Below the pieces are notes generated by a model that saw only the letters and a list, made by a program, of their open reading frames with translations, had not been told where the DNA came from and did no database searches. The translations under genes and the position numbers were made by a program. From Pyrobaculum arsenaticum DSM 13514 (GTDB lineage Archaea; Thermoproteota; Thermoprotei; Thermoproteales; Thermoproteaceae): DNA of 64,000 nucleotides. The stretch is from the NCBI RefSeq assembly GCF_000016385.1, contig NC_009376.1, positions 1,364,001 to 1,428,000 of the forward strand. The letters are read 5' to 3'. Positions 15,806 to 23,090 of the stretch are shown piece after piece; position 1 is the first letter of the stretch, and the number at the start of each line of letters is the position of its first letter.

Positions 15806-15934
15806 TTCGCGGCGGAGTACCTCGCACTTGTGACGGAGGCAGTTAAGGCGAAGTTGGTTGATAAAGTTAGGAGGGAAAAAATAAAGGAGTATATGAGGAC
15901 TCAACTTAGAAGTGAAGTGTTCGGGGCGATCTAA
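15806..15934 (+). pseudogene. C-terminal remnant of an unidentified gene
   Basis: An open stretch of 42 codons, preceded by an in-frame stop at 15803 and ending in TAA. Its amphipathic, charged helix (EAVKAKLVDKVRREKIKEYM, then RTQLRSEVFGAI) looks like genuine protein rather than noise, and the local base composition becomes AT-richer. Upstream sequence has stops in all frames. A short ORF from GTG 15830 is possible but unsupported. Origin unknown. Confidence 0.35.
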
Positions 15935-15980
15935 TCTCTCAGAGCCGGCGCCGTCGACGCAACGTTGTGTAGGTCTTAGC

Positions 15981-16122
15981 GGCCTAGGGCTTGCGCTGGC
16001 CGTAAGTCTTGGCTTGCAACTTCTGCCGTGTCGCCGGCGACGCGCCTAACGACGATCCGTGTAGCGGTGTAAGGCGAATTGGAGTCGCTCCATGGCCTAG
16101 GCACGCACTGGCCGCAGATCTT
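15981..16122. repeat. Imperfect direct repeat pair, about 30 bp each
   Basis: 15981-16010 and 16094-16122 share GGCCTAGG, then GC and CTGGCCG at matching spacing, and end in CTT. Both copies are followed at similar distances by a TAAGGCG element (16072 and 16131 regions). Spacing is about 113 bp. They are too degenerate and too few for CRISPR, and may be relics of a duplicated element. Confidence 0.4.
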
Positions 16123-16298
16123 CGCGGCATAAGGCGGCTAGAGTGGTTGGCGGACGCGTAGAATGGCACATGGACTGCCTAAAGTATGCCTGGTTTGGCG
16201 TATGTATTATGTTAGACATATGGCGAGGCGCAAATGGAGGTAATGGAGGTGCCCGTCCTGCTTGCAGATGCGGATGAGTTGTTTGAAACTTTGTACAG

Positions 16299-16373
16299 TG
16301 GGCCCGCCGGGATTTGAACCCGGGACCTCCCGGTTATCAGCCGGGCGCTCTAACCGGGCTAAGCCACGGGCCC
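16299..16373 (-). tRNA. tRNA-Ile (anticodon GAU)
   Basis: A complete 75-nt cloverleaf on the minus strand. The acceptor is GGGCCCG paired with CGGGCCC and discriminator A; D-arm GCTTAGCCCGGTTAGAGC; anticodon stem CCCGG/CCGGG with loop CTGATAA (anticodon GAT); variable loop AGGTC; T-arm CCGGG-TTCAAAT-CCCGG. The CCA end is not encoded (the next bases are CTG), and no intron is present. It reads AUC/AUU codons. It adjoins the decayed segment, whose far side is the defence island, so it is a plausible past integration site. Confidence 0.97.
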
Positions 16374-16394
16374 GTTCGCCTATTCAGTACTTCC

Positions 16395-16408
16395 ACATTT
16401 TTAAGTTT
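16395..16408 (-). promoter_or_regulatory. TATA box of tRNA-Ile
   Basis: On the minus strand ACTTAAAAATGT is centred about 28 bp upstream of the tRNA 5' end at 16373, the normal position for an archaeal stable-RNA promoter. Confidence 0.6.
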
Positions 16409-16638
16409 TGTGCACACACCAAGGCGCCGGGGGTCTGCGCGACCTCGTCGTGGGCGGGCCTCGTAGAGGTACGAGCCTTGCACGTCTCTGCTCCCCAGCG
16501 CTGGGGGGCTCTGCGCCGCCGTGAACGCCTCTGTAATCACCAGGTCTGGCATATGCTCATCCAGGGCGTATCGCTGGCCGCCTAAAATCCCCAGCGGCGT
16601 TGTGGGCCGCACGGGTTCGGAGAGCTGGTGTTGTGGGC

Positions 16639-16773
16639 CTACCTCGCCGTCTTCACCTCGTACTTGGCGAATACGTGGCCGCAGTGTGGGCATCTTTTTA
16701 TTACGGTGGCGCCTTCCCTTATTACTTCTTCGTCTACTACTTTTCTGCAGTTGGGGCAGTGTCTCCTGGCCAT
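16639..16773 (-). CDS. Small zinc-ribbon protein, 44 aa
   Basis: 44 residues from ATG 16773 (the frame extends upstream to 16860, but a TATA-like GATAAAAG at 16795-16802 centred about 24 bp before 16773 places the start here). Two CxxC knuckles, CPNC (residues 6-9) and CPHCG (28-32), form a zinc ribbon, with a basic tail EVKTAR. No more specific role can be read. The 265 bp between this gene and tRNA-Ile shows only a doubtful minus-strand frame. Confidence 0.62.
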   Translation of the reverse strand: MARRHCPNCRKVVDEEVIREGATVIKRCPHCGHVFAKYEVKTAR

Positions 16774-16862
16774 TGGTAGAGTTGGGTCCGGGGCTTTTAT
16801 CGGGGCTCTGTATGACAGGTATATGATGGGGGCGTAGCTGGCTTTAAAGCAGGTGTACATTG

Positions 16863-17138
16863 ATGGCTGGGCGCCGCGTGTGGGTGTACGTGTGCGACGA
16901 GTTTAGGCCGGTGGTGGTGGATAGGTGGGGGGATTACGCGGGACTCTTCCGCCTTGTTAAGCCGCTGGTGGAGGAGTGCGTTGGGGAGGTGCTGGGGGTG
17001 GAGGTGCACGGCGTGTGTTCGGGGGGTGGGGATGTGGTGGTGGAGTATCTTGTGAGGTATTGGCGCGGGGAGGCGTGGGCTAGGGTGGTCTTCTCGGAGA
17101 GTCCTGTGGAGGCTCTGCGCCTCTGTGAGGGGGGCTAG
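16863..17138 (+). CDS. Small hypothetical protein, paralogue of the gene at 15253
   Basis: 91 residues from ATG 16863 (a TTG one codon earlier is less likely). It shares the YVCDEF-x-PV N-terminus, the VKPLVEECVG helix, GVEVHG, and the VVEYLVRYWRGEAWA strand with the 15253 protein. The family is not recognised; a cysteine at the end of the first strand and one in ECVG are conserved in both copies. It overlaps the helicase stop by 4 bp, tail to tail. Confidence 0.65.
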   Translation: MAGRRVWVYVCDEFRPVVVDRWGDYAGLFRLVKPLVEECVGEVLGVEVHGVCSGGGDVVVEYLVRYWRGEAWARVVFSESPVEALRLCEGG

Positions 17139-19369
17139 GCGATGCCTCTTGTCTTGGGTATTTCGCGGGGGGCAGGCGCGGCTTCCCTCCTGAGGACGGC
17201 TTCGAGGACTCTTATGGCGTTTCTCCTGGAGAGCATCTTGTTGTTGTTTCCGCAGTAGGGGGAGTAGACGCATTTGGGGCACCCGTCGGCGCAGTCGCAG
17301 CCCTTGACGATTTTTAGGGCGACCTCGGCTACTTTTCTGAAGTTTTTGATCAGGAGGCGGGTGGTGCCGTTTCCGCCGACGTGGGAGTCGTATATTACAA
17401 TAACGCCGTCGGGGTAGCTGACGCCTCCTAGATCCGTCTTGGAGGCGCCTACGGCGATCTCCGCCGCCGATATCAACACGTGCTCCGCGGCGTGGTAGCC
17501 CTTGGCGCGGGCCTCCCAATCCACTGCGTCGTTTGAGGCGAATCGGAGGAGGGGGAAGTAGAACACGGCGCCTTTCGTCTCGAACTCGTACGAGAGGGGG
17601 TCTATGTTGTACTCGCCGAGGGTCTCGTCTGTGGTGAACCTCTTTAGGGCGTAGCCGTATACCGTGATGCGCATCTTCAGTCTGCCGTATTGGTAGGGCA
17701 CGCCTTCGGCGGACCCCTCTTCGTACACCTCGACGAGCTGGGGCTCCATGTCCTCCAGGGCGGAGGTGACGAGGTCCTCTGCGTCTGCCGGCTCGACGAC
17801 CGCGACGCGCTTCTCTAAGTCGAGAGTCTTGGAGACGTAGGTGCGGCCGCCGTGCATGTAGATGGCCTCTGGGTGTAGCTCGTACAACGCAAGGGGTAGC
17901 TCCCTCTCGCCTATTGTCCTGCCGTCTGCCGTCCTTATTTTGACCACGTGGGGGGAGCCCCTGAGGCTGAGCATGGAGAGCTCCTCCCTGCCCTGGGGGG
18001 TTATCCGGAGGAAGCTCCCCACCCGCGTTAGGCTGCCCCTCGCCAATAGCTTCTCGGCAAGGGCCTTTTCGAAGGGGGTTAGCTCCCCCGTCCTCAGGGG
18101 CTTGTCCGCGGCGGCGGCGAGGAGGTGGAGTGCGGCTATGTCCTCGTTTTCCTTCTCGAAGCCGAGGGGCTCGGGGGCGCGGGCGAAGAACTCGTGGGGG
18201 TAGTTCCAGTAGTACTGGGATATGGGGTCGTTGCCAAGTATCTGCACCACGTAGCCTGTCTGCCCCCTCCTGCCGACCCTCCCCACGCGTTGGAGGTACC
18301 GGCTGTACGAGGGGGGTATAGAGGCGAGTATTGCCCCGTCTACGTCGCCGATGTCTATGCCCAGCTCCAGCGTCGGCGTGGCGATGACGACGTCTATCTC
18401 GCCCCTCTTCAGCGCCTCCTCGACCCTCTTCCTCTCCTCAGCCTCTAGGCCTGCTCTGTGGACCGCCACGCGGTCTCCCAGGCCCATCATCTTCAGCGCT
18501 CTGTATATGATCTCGCTGTATTTGTGGCTGTCGGTGAAGACTATGCACTTCATGTCGTGTTCTATGCACAGGGAGGCCAGCTTGGCGGCCTCGGCCCACT
18601 TGGACCTAAACCTGGGCCTTACCAGGGCGTGTATCACCTTCCCCCTCCTCCTGAGGGGGCCCCACACCACGTTTACCCGGTCGCTTTCGAATAGGGCTTG
18701 GGCAAACTCGGCGGGGTTCCCCACCGTCGCGCTTGTGGCGACGAACACCGGCCGGACGAAGCGGCGGAGCCTCCTCAAGAGGTAGTACATGTGGGAGCCG
18801 AAGACGCCGGCGTAGACGTGGAAGTCGTCTAGGACGACGTAGCGGAGCCTACCCACGAGCTGTCTAAACCTGGCCACGTGCATCAGCGCCTGGCTCACCA
18901 TGTCGGGGTTGCTGACGATTATGTGGGGAGGGGAGTCGTACATGAGCCTCCTCTCCCTCTGGGGGGTGTCGCCGTCGTAGACCATAACCCTAACCCCGAG
19001 CCTGTCGCCGTAGCGCCTGAGCCTGTGTAGCTGGTCGCGGGCGAGGGCCTTGGTGGGGTAGAGCAAAAGGGCGACGGGGCCCCCCAGCGACTCCAGCGAC
19101 GCCTCGAGGATGGGTATTAGAAAGGCCTCCGTCTTCCCCATGCCCGTCCCGGCCACAATTACCGTATCCCTCCCAGCCCCTATGCTCTTGACGGCGTCAT
19201 ATTGGTACCTGTACAGTTGCGAAATGCCGAGGGCCCTCAGGGCCTCCGCCACCTCGGGCCGCGCGGCCTCCGAGACGTCGCAACACACCTCGGGGGCCTC
19301 CGCCTCGTCGGACTTCACGTAGACTACTTCCCTGCCGCGGTCCTCCGCCACTGCTTCTAGAAAGCCCAC
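17135..19369 (-). CDS. Hrq1-like superfamily 2 DNA helicase with C-terminal four-cysteine (DUF1998/MZB) domain
   Basis: 744 residues. A Q-like motif (QLYRYQYDAV, 51-60), Walker A AGTGMGKT (73-80), motif Ia YPTKALA, motif II as DDFH rather than the usual DExH, motif III SATVGNP, and motif VI QRVGRVGRRGQ are in order. The C-terminal domain ends with HAAEHVL, YDSHVGGNG and the cluster CDCADGCPKCVYSPYC, which in the COG1205/Hrq1 family binds metal. These are 3'-5' repair helicases. The GTG start at 19369 lies 4 bp after the MFS gene, so it is the last gene of a three-gene operon led by the adenosine-specific kinase. Confidence 0.85.
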   Translation of the reverse strand: MGFLEAVAEDRGREVVYVKSDEAEAPEVCCDVSEAARPEVAEALRALGISQLYRYQYDAVKSIGAGRDTVIVAGTGMGKTEAFLIPILEASLESLGGPVALLLYPTKALARDQLHRLRRYGDRLGVRVMVYDGDTPQRERRLMYDSPPHIIVSNPDMVSQALMHVARFRQLVGRLRYVVLDDFHVYAGVFGSHMYYLLRRLRRFVRPVFVATSATVGNPAEFAQALFESDRVNVVWGPLRRRGKVIHALVRPRFRSKWAEAAKLASLCIEHDMKCIVFTDSHKYSEIIYRALKMMGLGDRVAVHRAGLEAEERKRVEEALKRGEIDVVIATPTLELGIDIGDVDGAILASIPPSYSRYLQRVGRVGRRGQTGYVVQILGNDPISQYYWNYPHEFFARAPEPLGFEKENEDIAALHLLAAAADKPLRTGELTPFEKALAEKLLARGSLTRVGSFLRITPQGREELSMLSLRGSPHVVKIRTADGRTIGERELPLALYELHPEAIYMHGGRTYVSKTLDLEKRVAVVEPADAEDLVTSALEDMEPQLVEVYEEGSAEGVPYQYGRLKMRITVYGYALKRFTTDETLGEYNIDPLSYEFETKGAVFYFPLLRFASNDAVDWEARAKGYHAAEHVLISAAEIAVGASKTDLGGVSYPDGVIVIYDSHVGGNGTTRLLIKNFRKVAEVALKIVKGCDCADGCPKCVYSPYCGNNNKMLSRRNAIRVLEAVLRREAAPAPREIPKTRGIA

Positions 19370-19373
19370 TGCC

Positions 19374-20438
19374 TTACTTACGTCTTGCGTATAAAAACAG
19401 CACTGCGACGTTCGCCGCCAGGAGGAGGGGGGTGTAGTGCAACGCGGCTAGGCCGAAGTTCTCCACGAGCCAGCCGCCGAGGACGGGGCCTATTATGGAT
19501 CCGACGTCCCAGCCCATTGTGTACACAGAGCTGCTTACCCCCGCCCTCTTGCTCCCGGCTAGTGCCAGTATCTGGTATGTGACAACCACGGCGCCTTGTC
19601 CCAGGCCGTATATGGCCCCGGCGGCTACGAAGAGGAGTGGCCCATCTGCAAAGGTCGCTGCGGCCATCCCCAGGGCCGCAACCGCCGTGGCGGCTCCGGC
19701 GGTTGTTGGCGTCACGAGGCCTTTCTTCAATAGGAAAGCCCTAGGCAAGAGGCTCACCAAGGCGGCGGAGGATGAGAAGAGGCCCCAGTAGGCTATGGGG
19801 AGGTTGTTGTCTCTGAGTTTTACTGGGATGAAGGTGGAGATGCCCATATAAGCGGCGCCGTAGAGCGATAGTAGTGCCATGAATAGGAATACCCGCCTCT
19901 CTATGCCCGTGCCCGGCTCTCCGGGGCTACGCGTCTTGTCGCCGCCTCTTACCAGGGCAAAGTTGGAGGCGTGGAGCCCGAGGGCTGTGATGAAGGAGAG
20001 GCGCGCGCCTCCTATGTCGTATAAAGCGCTACCGAGGAGGGGGCCAAGGACGTTGCCCACGCCCACTGCCAGAGACCGGGCGGCCATCGCCTTGGGGCCC
20101 TCGGCAACTGAGGCGGCTACTGACATTGGGAGGAAGGTGGCTATTGCGAGGCCGTGGAATAGCCTCCCCACTTGTACCCAAAACGGGTCGCCCACTAGGT
20201 ACATGGCCTGGGCGGCCACCGCCGAGGCCACTCCTGCCCTCATGAGGGTTATGTAGCCTATCCTGTCGCCTAGCACCCCGCTGACGGGCCGCATTATTAT
20301 TGACACGAAAAACGCCGTTGACACAATGGCGCCTATTACCGACTCGCTCCTCACGCCGAGGTCTCTTAAATACGGCGGTATTGCCACTACGGCGATTCCG
20401 TTGGCTGTGAAAAAAAGAAGAGTTGCTAGGTTTATCAA
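19374..20438 (-). CDS. Major facilitator superfamily transporter
   Basis: 354 residues with about 11-12 hydrophobic helices. The MFS loop 2-3 motif appears as RPVSGVLGDRIGYITLMRAG (GxLxDRxGRR-like), and the C-terminal half has the repeat GLGQGAVVVTYQILALAG. Substrate unknown. It starts at a TTG whose last base pair overlaps the upstream stop (TTGA), so it is translated with the adenosine-specific kinase gene. The pairing suggests a nucleoside-related substrate, but this is only inference. Confidence 0.8.
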   Translation of the reverse strand: MINLATLLFFTANGIAVVAIPPYLRDLGVRSESVIGAIVSTAFFVSIIMRPVSGVLGDRIGYITLMRAGVASAVAAQAMYLVGDPFWVQVGRLFHGLAIATFLPMSVAASVAEGPKAMAARSLAVGVGNVLGPLLGSALYDIGGARLSFITALGLHASNFALVRGGDKTRSPGEPGTGIERRVFLFMALLSLYGAAYMGISTFIPVKLRDNNLPIAYWGLFSSSAALVSLLPRAFLLKKGLVTPTTAGAATAVAALGMAAATFADGPLLFVAAGAIYGLGQGAVVVTYQILALAGSKRAGVSSSVYTMGWDVGSIIGPVLGGWLVENFGLAALHYTPLLLAANVAVLFLYARRK

Positions 20439-20929
20439 AGTTTGTACTTGGTGACGTCTCTCAAGAACTTCTTCCTCTCTTCTCTGTCCGCCTCGGTCTC
20501 TACGCCCAGCGGCGAGTGGCCGTCTACTACGCCGACGACGCCGCGGCGCTCCGGCTCTACCTCCGCCACTATTACCTTAAGCGGGTTGGCTGTGGCGGCG
20601 TATATCCTGACGACTTCCTGGACGTTTTTAATGGTGTTGAGCACGTTTATGGGCCACGCGTTGCGTATGTATATGACGAAGACGTGGCCTGCGGCGATTT
20701 TTTTACACACCTCTATGGCGAGGTTTCTCAGCTCGTCGTCGTTTGCCTCGTGTCTAATAAGGCGCTTTCCCGAGGCCTCGCAGAACGCGATGCCGAACTT
20801 GATTCCGGGGACTGAGGTGACTAGGGCCTCGTAGAGGTCCTCGACGGTTTTTATGAAGTGGGAGTGGCCGATGATGACGTTGGTGCCTTGGGGTATGGGC
20901 ACTTCCACAACATCGAACTTAATCGCCAT
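20435..20929 (-). CDS. Adenosine-specific kinase family protein (PF04008 type)
   Basis: 164 residues. The sequence VPIPQGTNVIIGHSHFIKTVEDLYEALV and PGIKFGIAFCEASGKRL match the small archaeal/bacterial family whose Pyrobaculum aerophilum member was characterised structurally as an adenosine-specific kinase. The C-terminal GVVDGHSPLGVE loop is typical. It would phosphorylate adenosine to AMP in purine salvage. It is the first gene of an operon with an MFS transporter and helicase. A TATA-like CATAAAAGTA is centred about 26 bp before the ATG. Confidence 0.87.
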   Translation of the reverse strand: MAIKFDVVEVPIPQGTNVIIGHSHFIKTVEDLYEALVTSVPGIKFGIAFCEASGKRLIRHEANDDELRNLAIEVCKKIAAGHVFVIYIRNAWPINVLNTIKNVQEVVRIYAATANPLKVIVAEVEPERRGVVGVVDGHSPLGVETEADREERKKFLRDVTKYKL

Positions 20930-21074
20930 GGGTGGGTATTACCCCGTACTTTTATGATTTACGCGCTGTACTGCCCCCGGCAGGTGTGCCCGATGTAGCC
21001 GGCCGCTGGGCGTGGGGTGCGCTGGGTTCTGTGTCAGTTTATCGGCAGTGGTTCGTGTTGAAATAGGATTTAGA

Positions 21075-21083
21075 TTTATATAG
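21075..21083 (+). promoter_or_regulatory. TATA box (TTTATATAG) of the Fur-like gene
   Basis: Centred 26 bp before the ATG at 21105. AT-rich sequence (TAGTCAATAACAATATC) fills the space up to the start, where an autoregulatory operator could lie, but no clean palindrome is visible. Confidence 0.55.
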
Positions 21084-21104
21084 TCAATAACAATATCTTC
21101 CTGT

Positions 21105-21500
21105 ATGGAGACTTCCCAGATGGTCCAAGTCTTGAGAGATCGGGGATACAGAGTGACGCCGCAGAGGATGGAGGTTATTAATATAGTTATGGAGAAGTTG
21201 CGGAGGCGGGAGCACCCGACGTTTAACGATATTCTGAACGAGGTGAGGCAGAAAATGCCGACTATAAGTACAAGTACTGTGTATTCAATATTACAGATCC
21301 TTGAGGAGTCGGGGTACGTCGTGTCGTTTGAGCACAACGGCAGGACGTACTACGACAGCGCTATGCCTCATCTCAACATACTGTGTATAAACAAAAACAA
21401 GGTAGTAGACATGGAGGTGGACGAAGTTGTGGAGGCGTTAAAAAGGCGGGGGATAACGCCGGTGGCTATCACAGTGAAGGCTGTTTGTAAAGATCAGTAG
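21105..21500 (+). CDS. Fur/PerR-family winged-helix regulator
   Basis: 131 residues. The N-terminal helix has the signature RGYRVTPQRMEVINIV, and HPTFNDILNEVRQ followed by PTISTSTVYSILQILEESGYV is the Fur DNA-binding winged helix. The dimerisation half keeps YYDSAMPHLNILC but the second knuckle Cys (CxxC in zinc-binding members) is absent (CINKNK), and the end has one more Cys. It is therefore a metal- or redox-responsive regulator with a reduced metal site. It lies divergent to the adenosine kinase operon and upstream of an FAD oxidoreductase, and either or both could be targets. Confidence 0.85.
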   Translation: METSQMVQVLRDRGYRVTPQRMEVINIVMEKLRRREHPTFNDILNEVRQKMPTISTSTVYSILQILEESGYVVSFEHNGRTYYDSAMPHLNILCINKNKVVDMEVDEVVEALKRRGITPVAITVKAVCKDQ

Positions 21501-21590
21501 TGGATTCAGCGATCATCGTTCTCCGGCGCGGTATACCTCATCACAGCTAAGCTAAATATACTGATATATAGTTCTATCTACACCACGCAC

Positions 21591-22841
21591 ATGTACGACT
21601 TCGTCGTCGTGGGGGCCGGCATCGTCGGCGTGGCCACGGCCTACCACCTAAAACGCCTCTCGCCCCGTTCTAGAGTTTTGGTAATTGACCAACACCCAGG
21701 AGTTGGGATGGGGGACACCGCAAAGTCGGCGGCGGCGTTTCGAACCGCCTTCACTTCTTGGGTAAACCGCGTCTTGGCTAAGACCAGTGTGGGGTTCTAC
21801 CGCGAAGTCCAAGAGGGTGGGGTTGATCTTGGAATGAGGTTTGTGGGTTACCTCTTTCTTGTCCCTCAAGAAAACGCGGAGGCTATGCTCAAGGTGGCCG
21901 AGGAGCTGAGGGGCATGGGCTCCGCCGTGGAGCTGTACCGCGAGCTGGGCAGGTCTGTGAGGTTTAGGGTTTCCGACGACGAGGAGGCCAGGGAGATGGG
22001 GCTTCCAGACGTTGCCTTGGGGTTGCTAGTCAAGGAGGCCGGCATCATGGACCCGGAGAAGCTGGTGAAGTACTACTACGAGGAGTACAGCAAGATGGGC
22101 GGCGAGGTCTTGTTCAACACCAAGGCGCTGGGGGTGGTCTTTGCGCCTAAGAAGCCGCTGGGCATCCCAGGGGAGCCCTTCCCCTGGCAGGAAGTGAGAG
22201 CCGCCGGCGTGGAGACAAGCGCGGGGGTCATAGAAGCGAAGAACGTCATAATCGCCACGGGGGCCTGGACTGAGAGGTTTATGGACGCGGCGGGCTTTGG
22301 ACTGCCGCTTAAGCCTAGGAAGAGGCAGGTCTTCGTGGTGAAGGCAGACGGCGAGCTTCGGCAACTACTAGAAACGGGGCTGGCCGACAGGGAATACGGC
22401 CCCATGATAATCCTCCCCAAGGGGGTGTACATGCGGCCAGAGCCGGGGGAGGGGACCTACTGGATTGGTGTGGCCGACAGGAGGCCCTTCGGCTTCGAGG
22501 AGGAGCCCCAGGCGGAGGAGCAGTTGTGGCGGTACGGGATATACCCAGTGTTGACGAAGTATGTCCCAGCCGCCGAGGGCCGGGCGCCTCAGAACGCGTG
22601 GGCTGGGCACTACGACGAGAACGTGGTGGACTACCAGCCTGTTGTCGATCGCCTCGCCGAGGGGCTGTACGTGGCTGCCGGGACGAGCGGCTCTGGGATT
22701 ATGAAGGCAGACGCCATAGGGCGCATCGCCGCGTATCTAGCCCTGGGTTATGGAAAGGCTGAGCTTTATGGCGGGGTGGTGGTGGACAGCAACGTCCTTC
22801 GTCATAATAGGTGTTTCGAGGAGGAGCGGCTGGTGATTTAA
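21591..22841 (+). CDS. FAD-dependent oxidoreductase of the DAO (amino-acid dehydrogenase) family
   Basis: 416 residues. An N-terminal Rossmann motif VVVGAGIVGVATAYHL (5-20) binds FAD, ending in VIDQHPG, and the family's second FAD segment ATGAWTERF is near 223. The C-terminal YVAAGTSGSGIMKADAIGRIAA matches the DadA/sarcosine oxidase/proline dehydrogenase type that oxidises secondary or D-amino acids. Dye-linked proline dehydrogenases of this fold are known from Pyrobaculum, so an amino-acid or sarcosine substrate is likely, but the substrate is not readable. It has its own promoter (TGATATATAG near 21561). Confidence 0.8.
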   Translation: MYDFVVVGAGIVGVATAYHLKRLSPRSRVLVIDQHPGVGMGDTAKSAAAFRTAFTSWVNRVLAKTSVGFYREVQEGGVDLGMRFVGYLFLVPQENAEAMLKVAEELRGMGSAVELYRELGRSVRFRVSDDEEAREMGLPDVALGLLVKEAGIMDPEKLVKYYYEEYSKMGGEVLFNTKALGVVFAPKKPLGIPGEPFPWQEVRAAGVETSAGVIEAKNVIIATGAWTERFMDAAGFGLPLKPRKRQVFVVKADGELRQLLETGLADREYGPMIILPKGVYMRPEPGEGTYWIGVADRRPFGFEEEPQAEEQLWRYGIYPVLTKYVPAAEGRAPQNAWAGHYDENVVDYQPVVDRLAEGLYVAAGTSGSGIMKADAIGRIAAYLALGYGKAELYGGVVVDSNVLRHNRCFEEERLVI

Positions 22842-22869
22842 GCTTATAAGCCGGCAGTTGCCGCCGGCC

Positions 22870-23037
22870 GTGATTGAGGAGAATATCGAGAAGTGGATAA
22901 AAGTGGCCAAGAGGAGCGGGAAGAAGGGCTGGGTTCTTGTAAAAGAGGGAAAAGTGGTTGGGGTTTTCGAGGAGCGTAAAGATGCCATTATGGCGGCCAA
23001 GGAGCCTGGCGTGTATGTTTTAACATTTGTCGAATAG
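22870..23037 (+). CDS. Small conserved-type protein, 55 aa
   Basis: 55 residues from GTG 22870, ending in TAG. TATA-like GCTTATAAGC is centred about 23 bp upstream, supporting a leaderless start. WVLVKEGKVVGVFEERKDAIMAAKEPGVYV is two strands, a helix and a strand, like the DUF5678-type small proteins in which a W-V-x-V-x-G-K-V-V core is conserved. Function unknown. It precedes sucC by 53 bp but sucC has its own TATA box. Confidence 0.65.
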   Translation: MIEENIEKWIKVAKRSGKKGWVLVKEGKVVGVFEERKDAIMAAKEPGVYVLTFVE

Positions 23038-23090
23038 ATTAGCGGCATTGGGCAAGTGTATTAAATAGATAGACCCTCACACCGCCTCTT

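Larger units (their letters stand above)
15544..16298. other. Gene-poor, decayed segment between a small paralogous gene and tRNA-Ile
   Basis: About 750 bp without a convincing intact gene, in a genome where spacers are usually under 100 bp. It contains a 42-codon remnant frame (15806-15934), an imperfect 30-bp direct repeat (15981-16010 and 16094-16122), and GC-rich palindromic runs near 15612-15630. Remaining frames look random. It reads as eroded mobile or duplicated DNA at the edge of the defence island. Confidence 0.5.

Noticed and set aside
15900..16250. CRISPR array
   Set aside because: Only two degenerate repeat copies, no regular spacer length, and no cas genes nearby.
16337..16693. 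Minus-strand frame across tRNA-Ile and into the zinc-ribbon region
   Set aside because: It covers the tRNA and a real zinc-ribbon gene; the middle (LGGQRYALDEHMPDLVITEAF) looks protein-like, so it may be a relic, but nothing recognised and no start signal.
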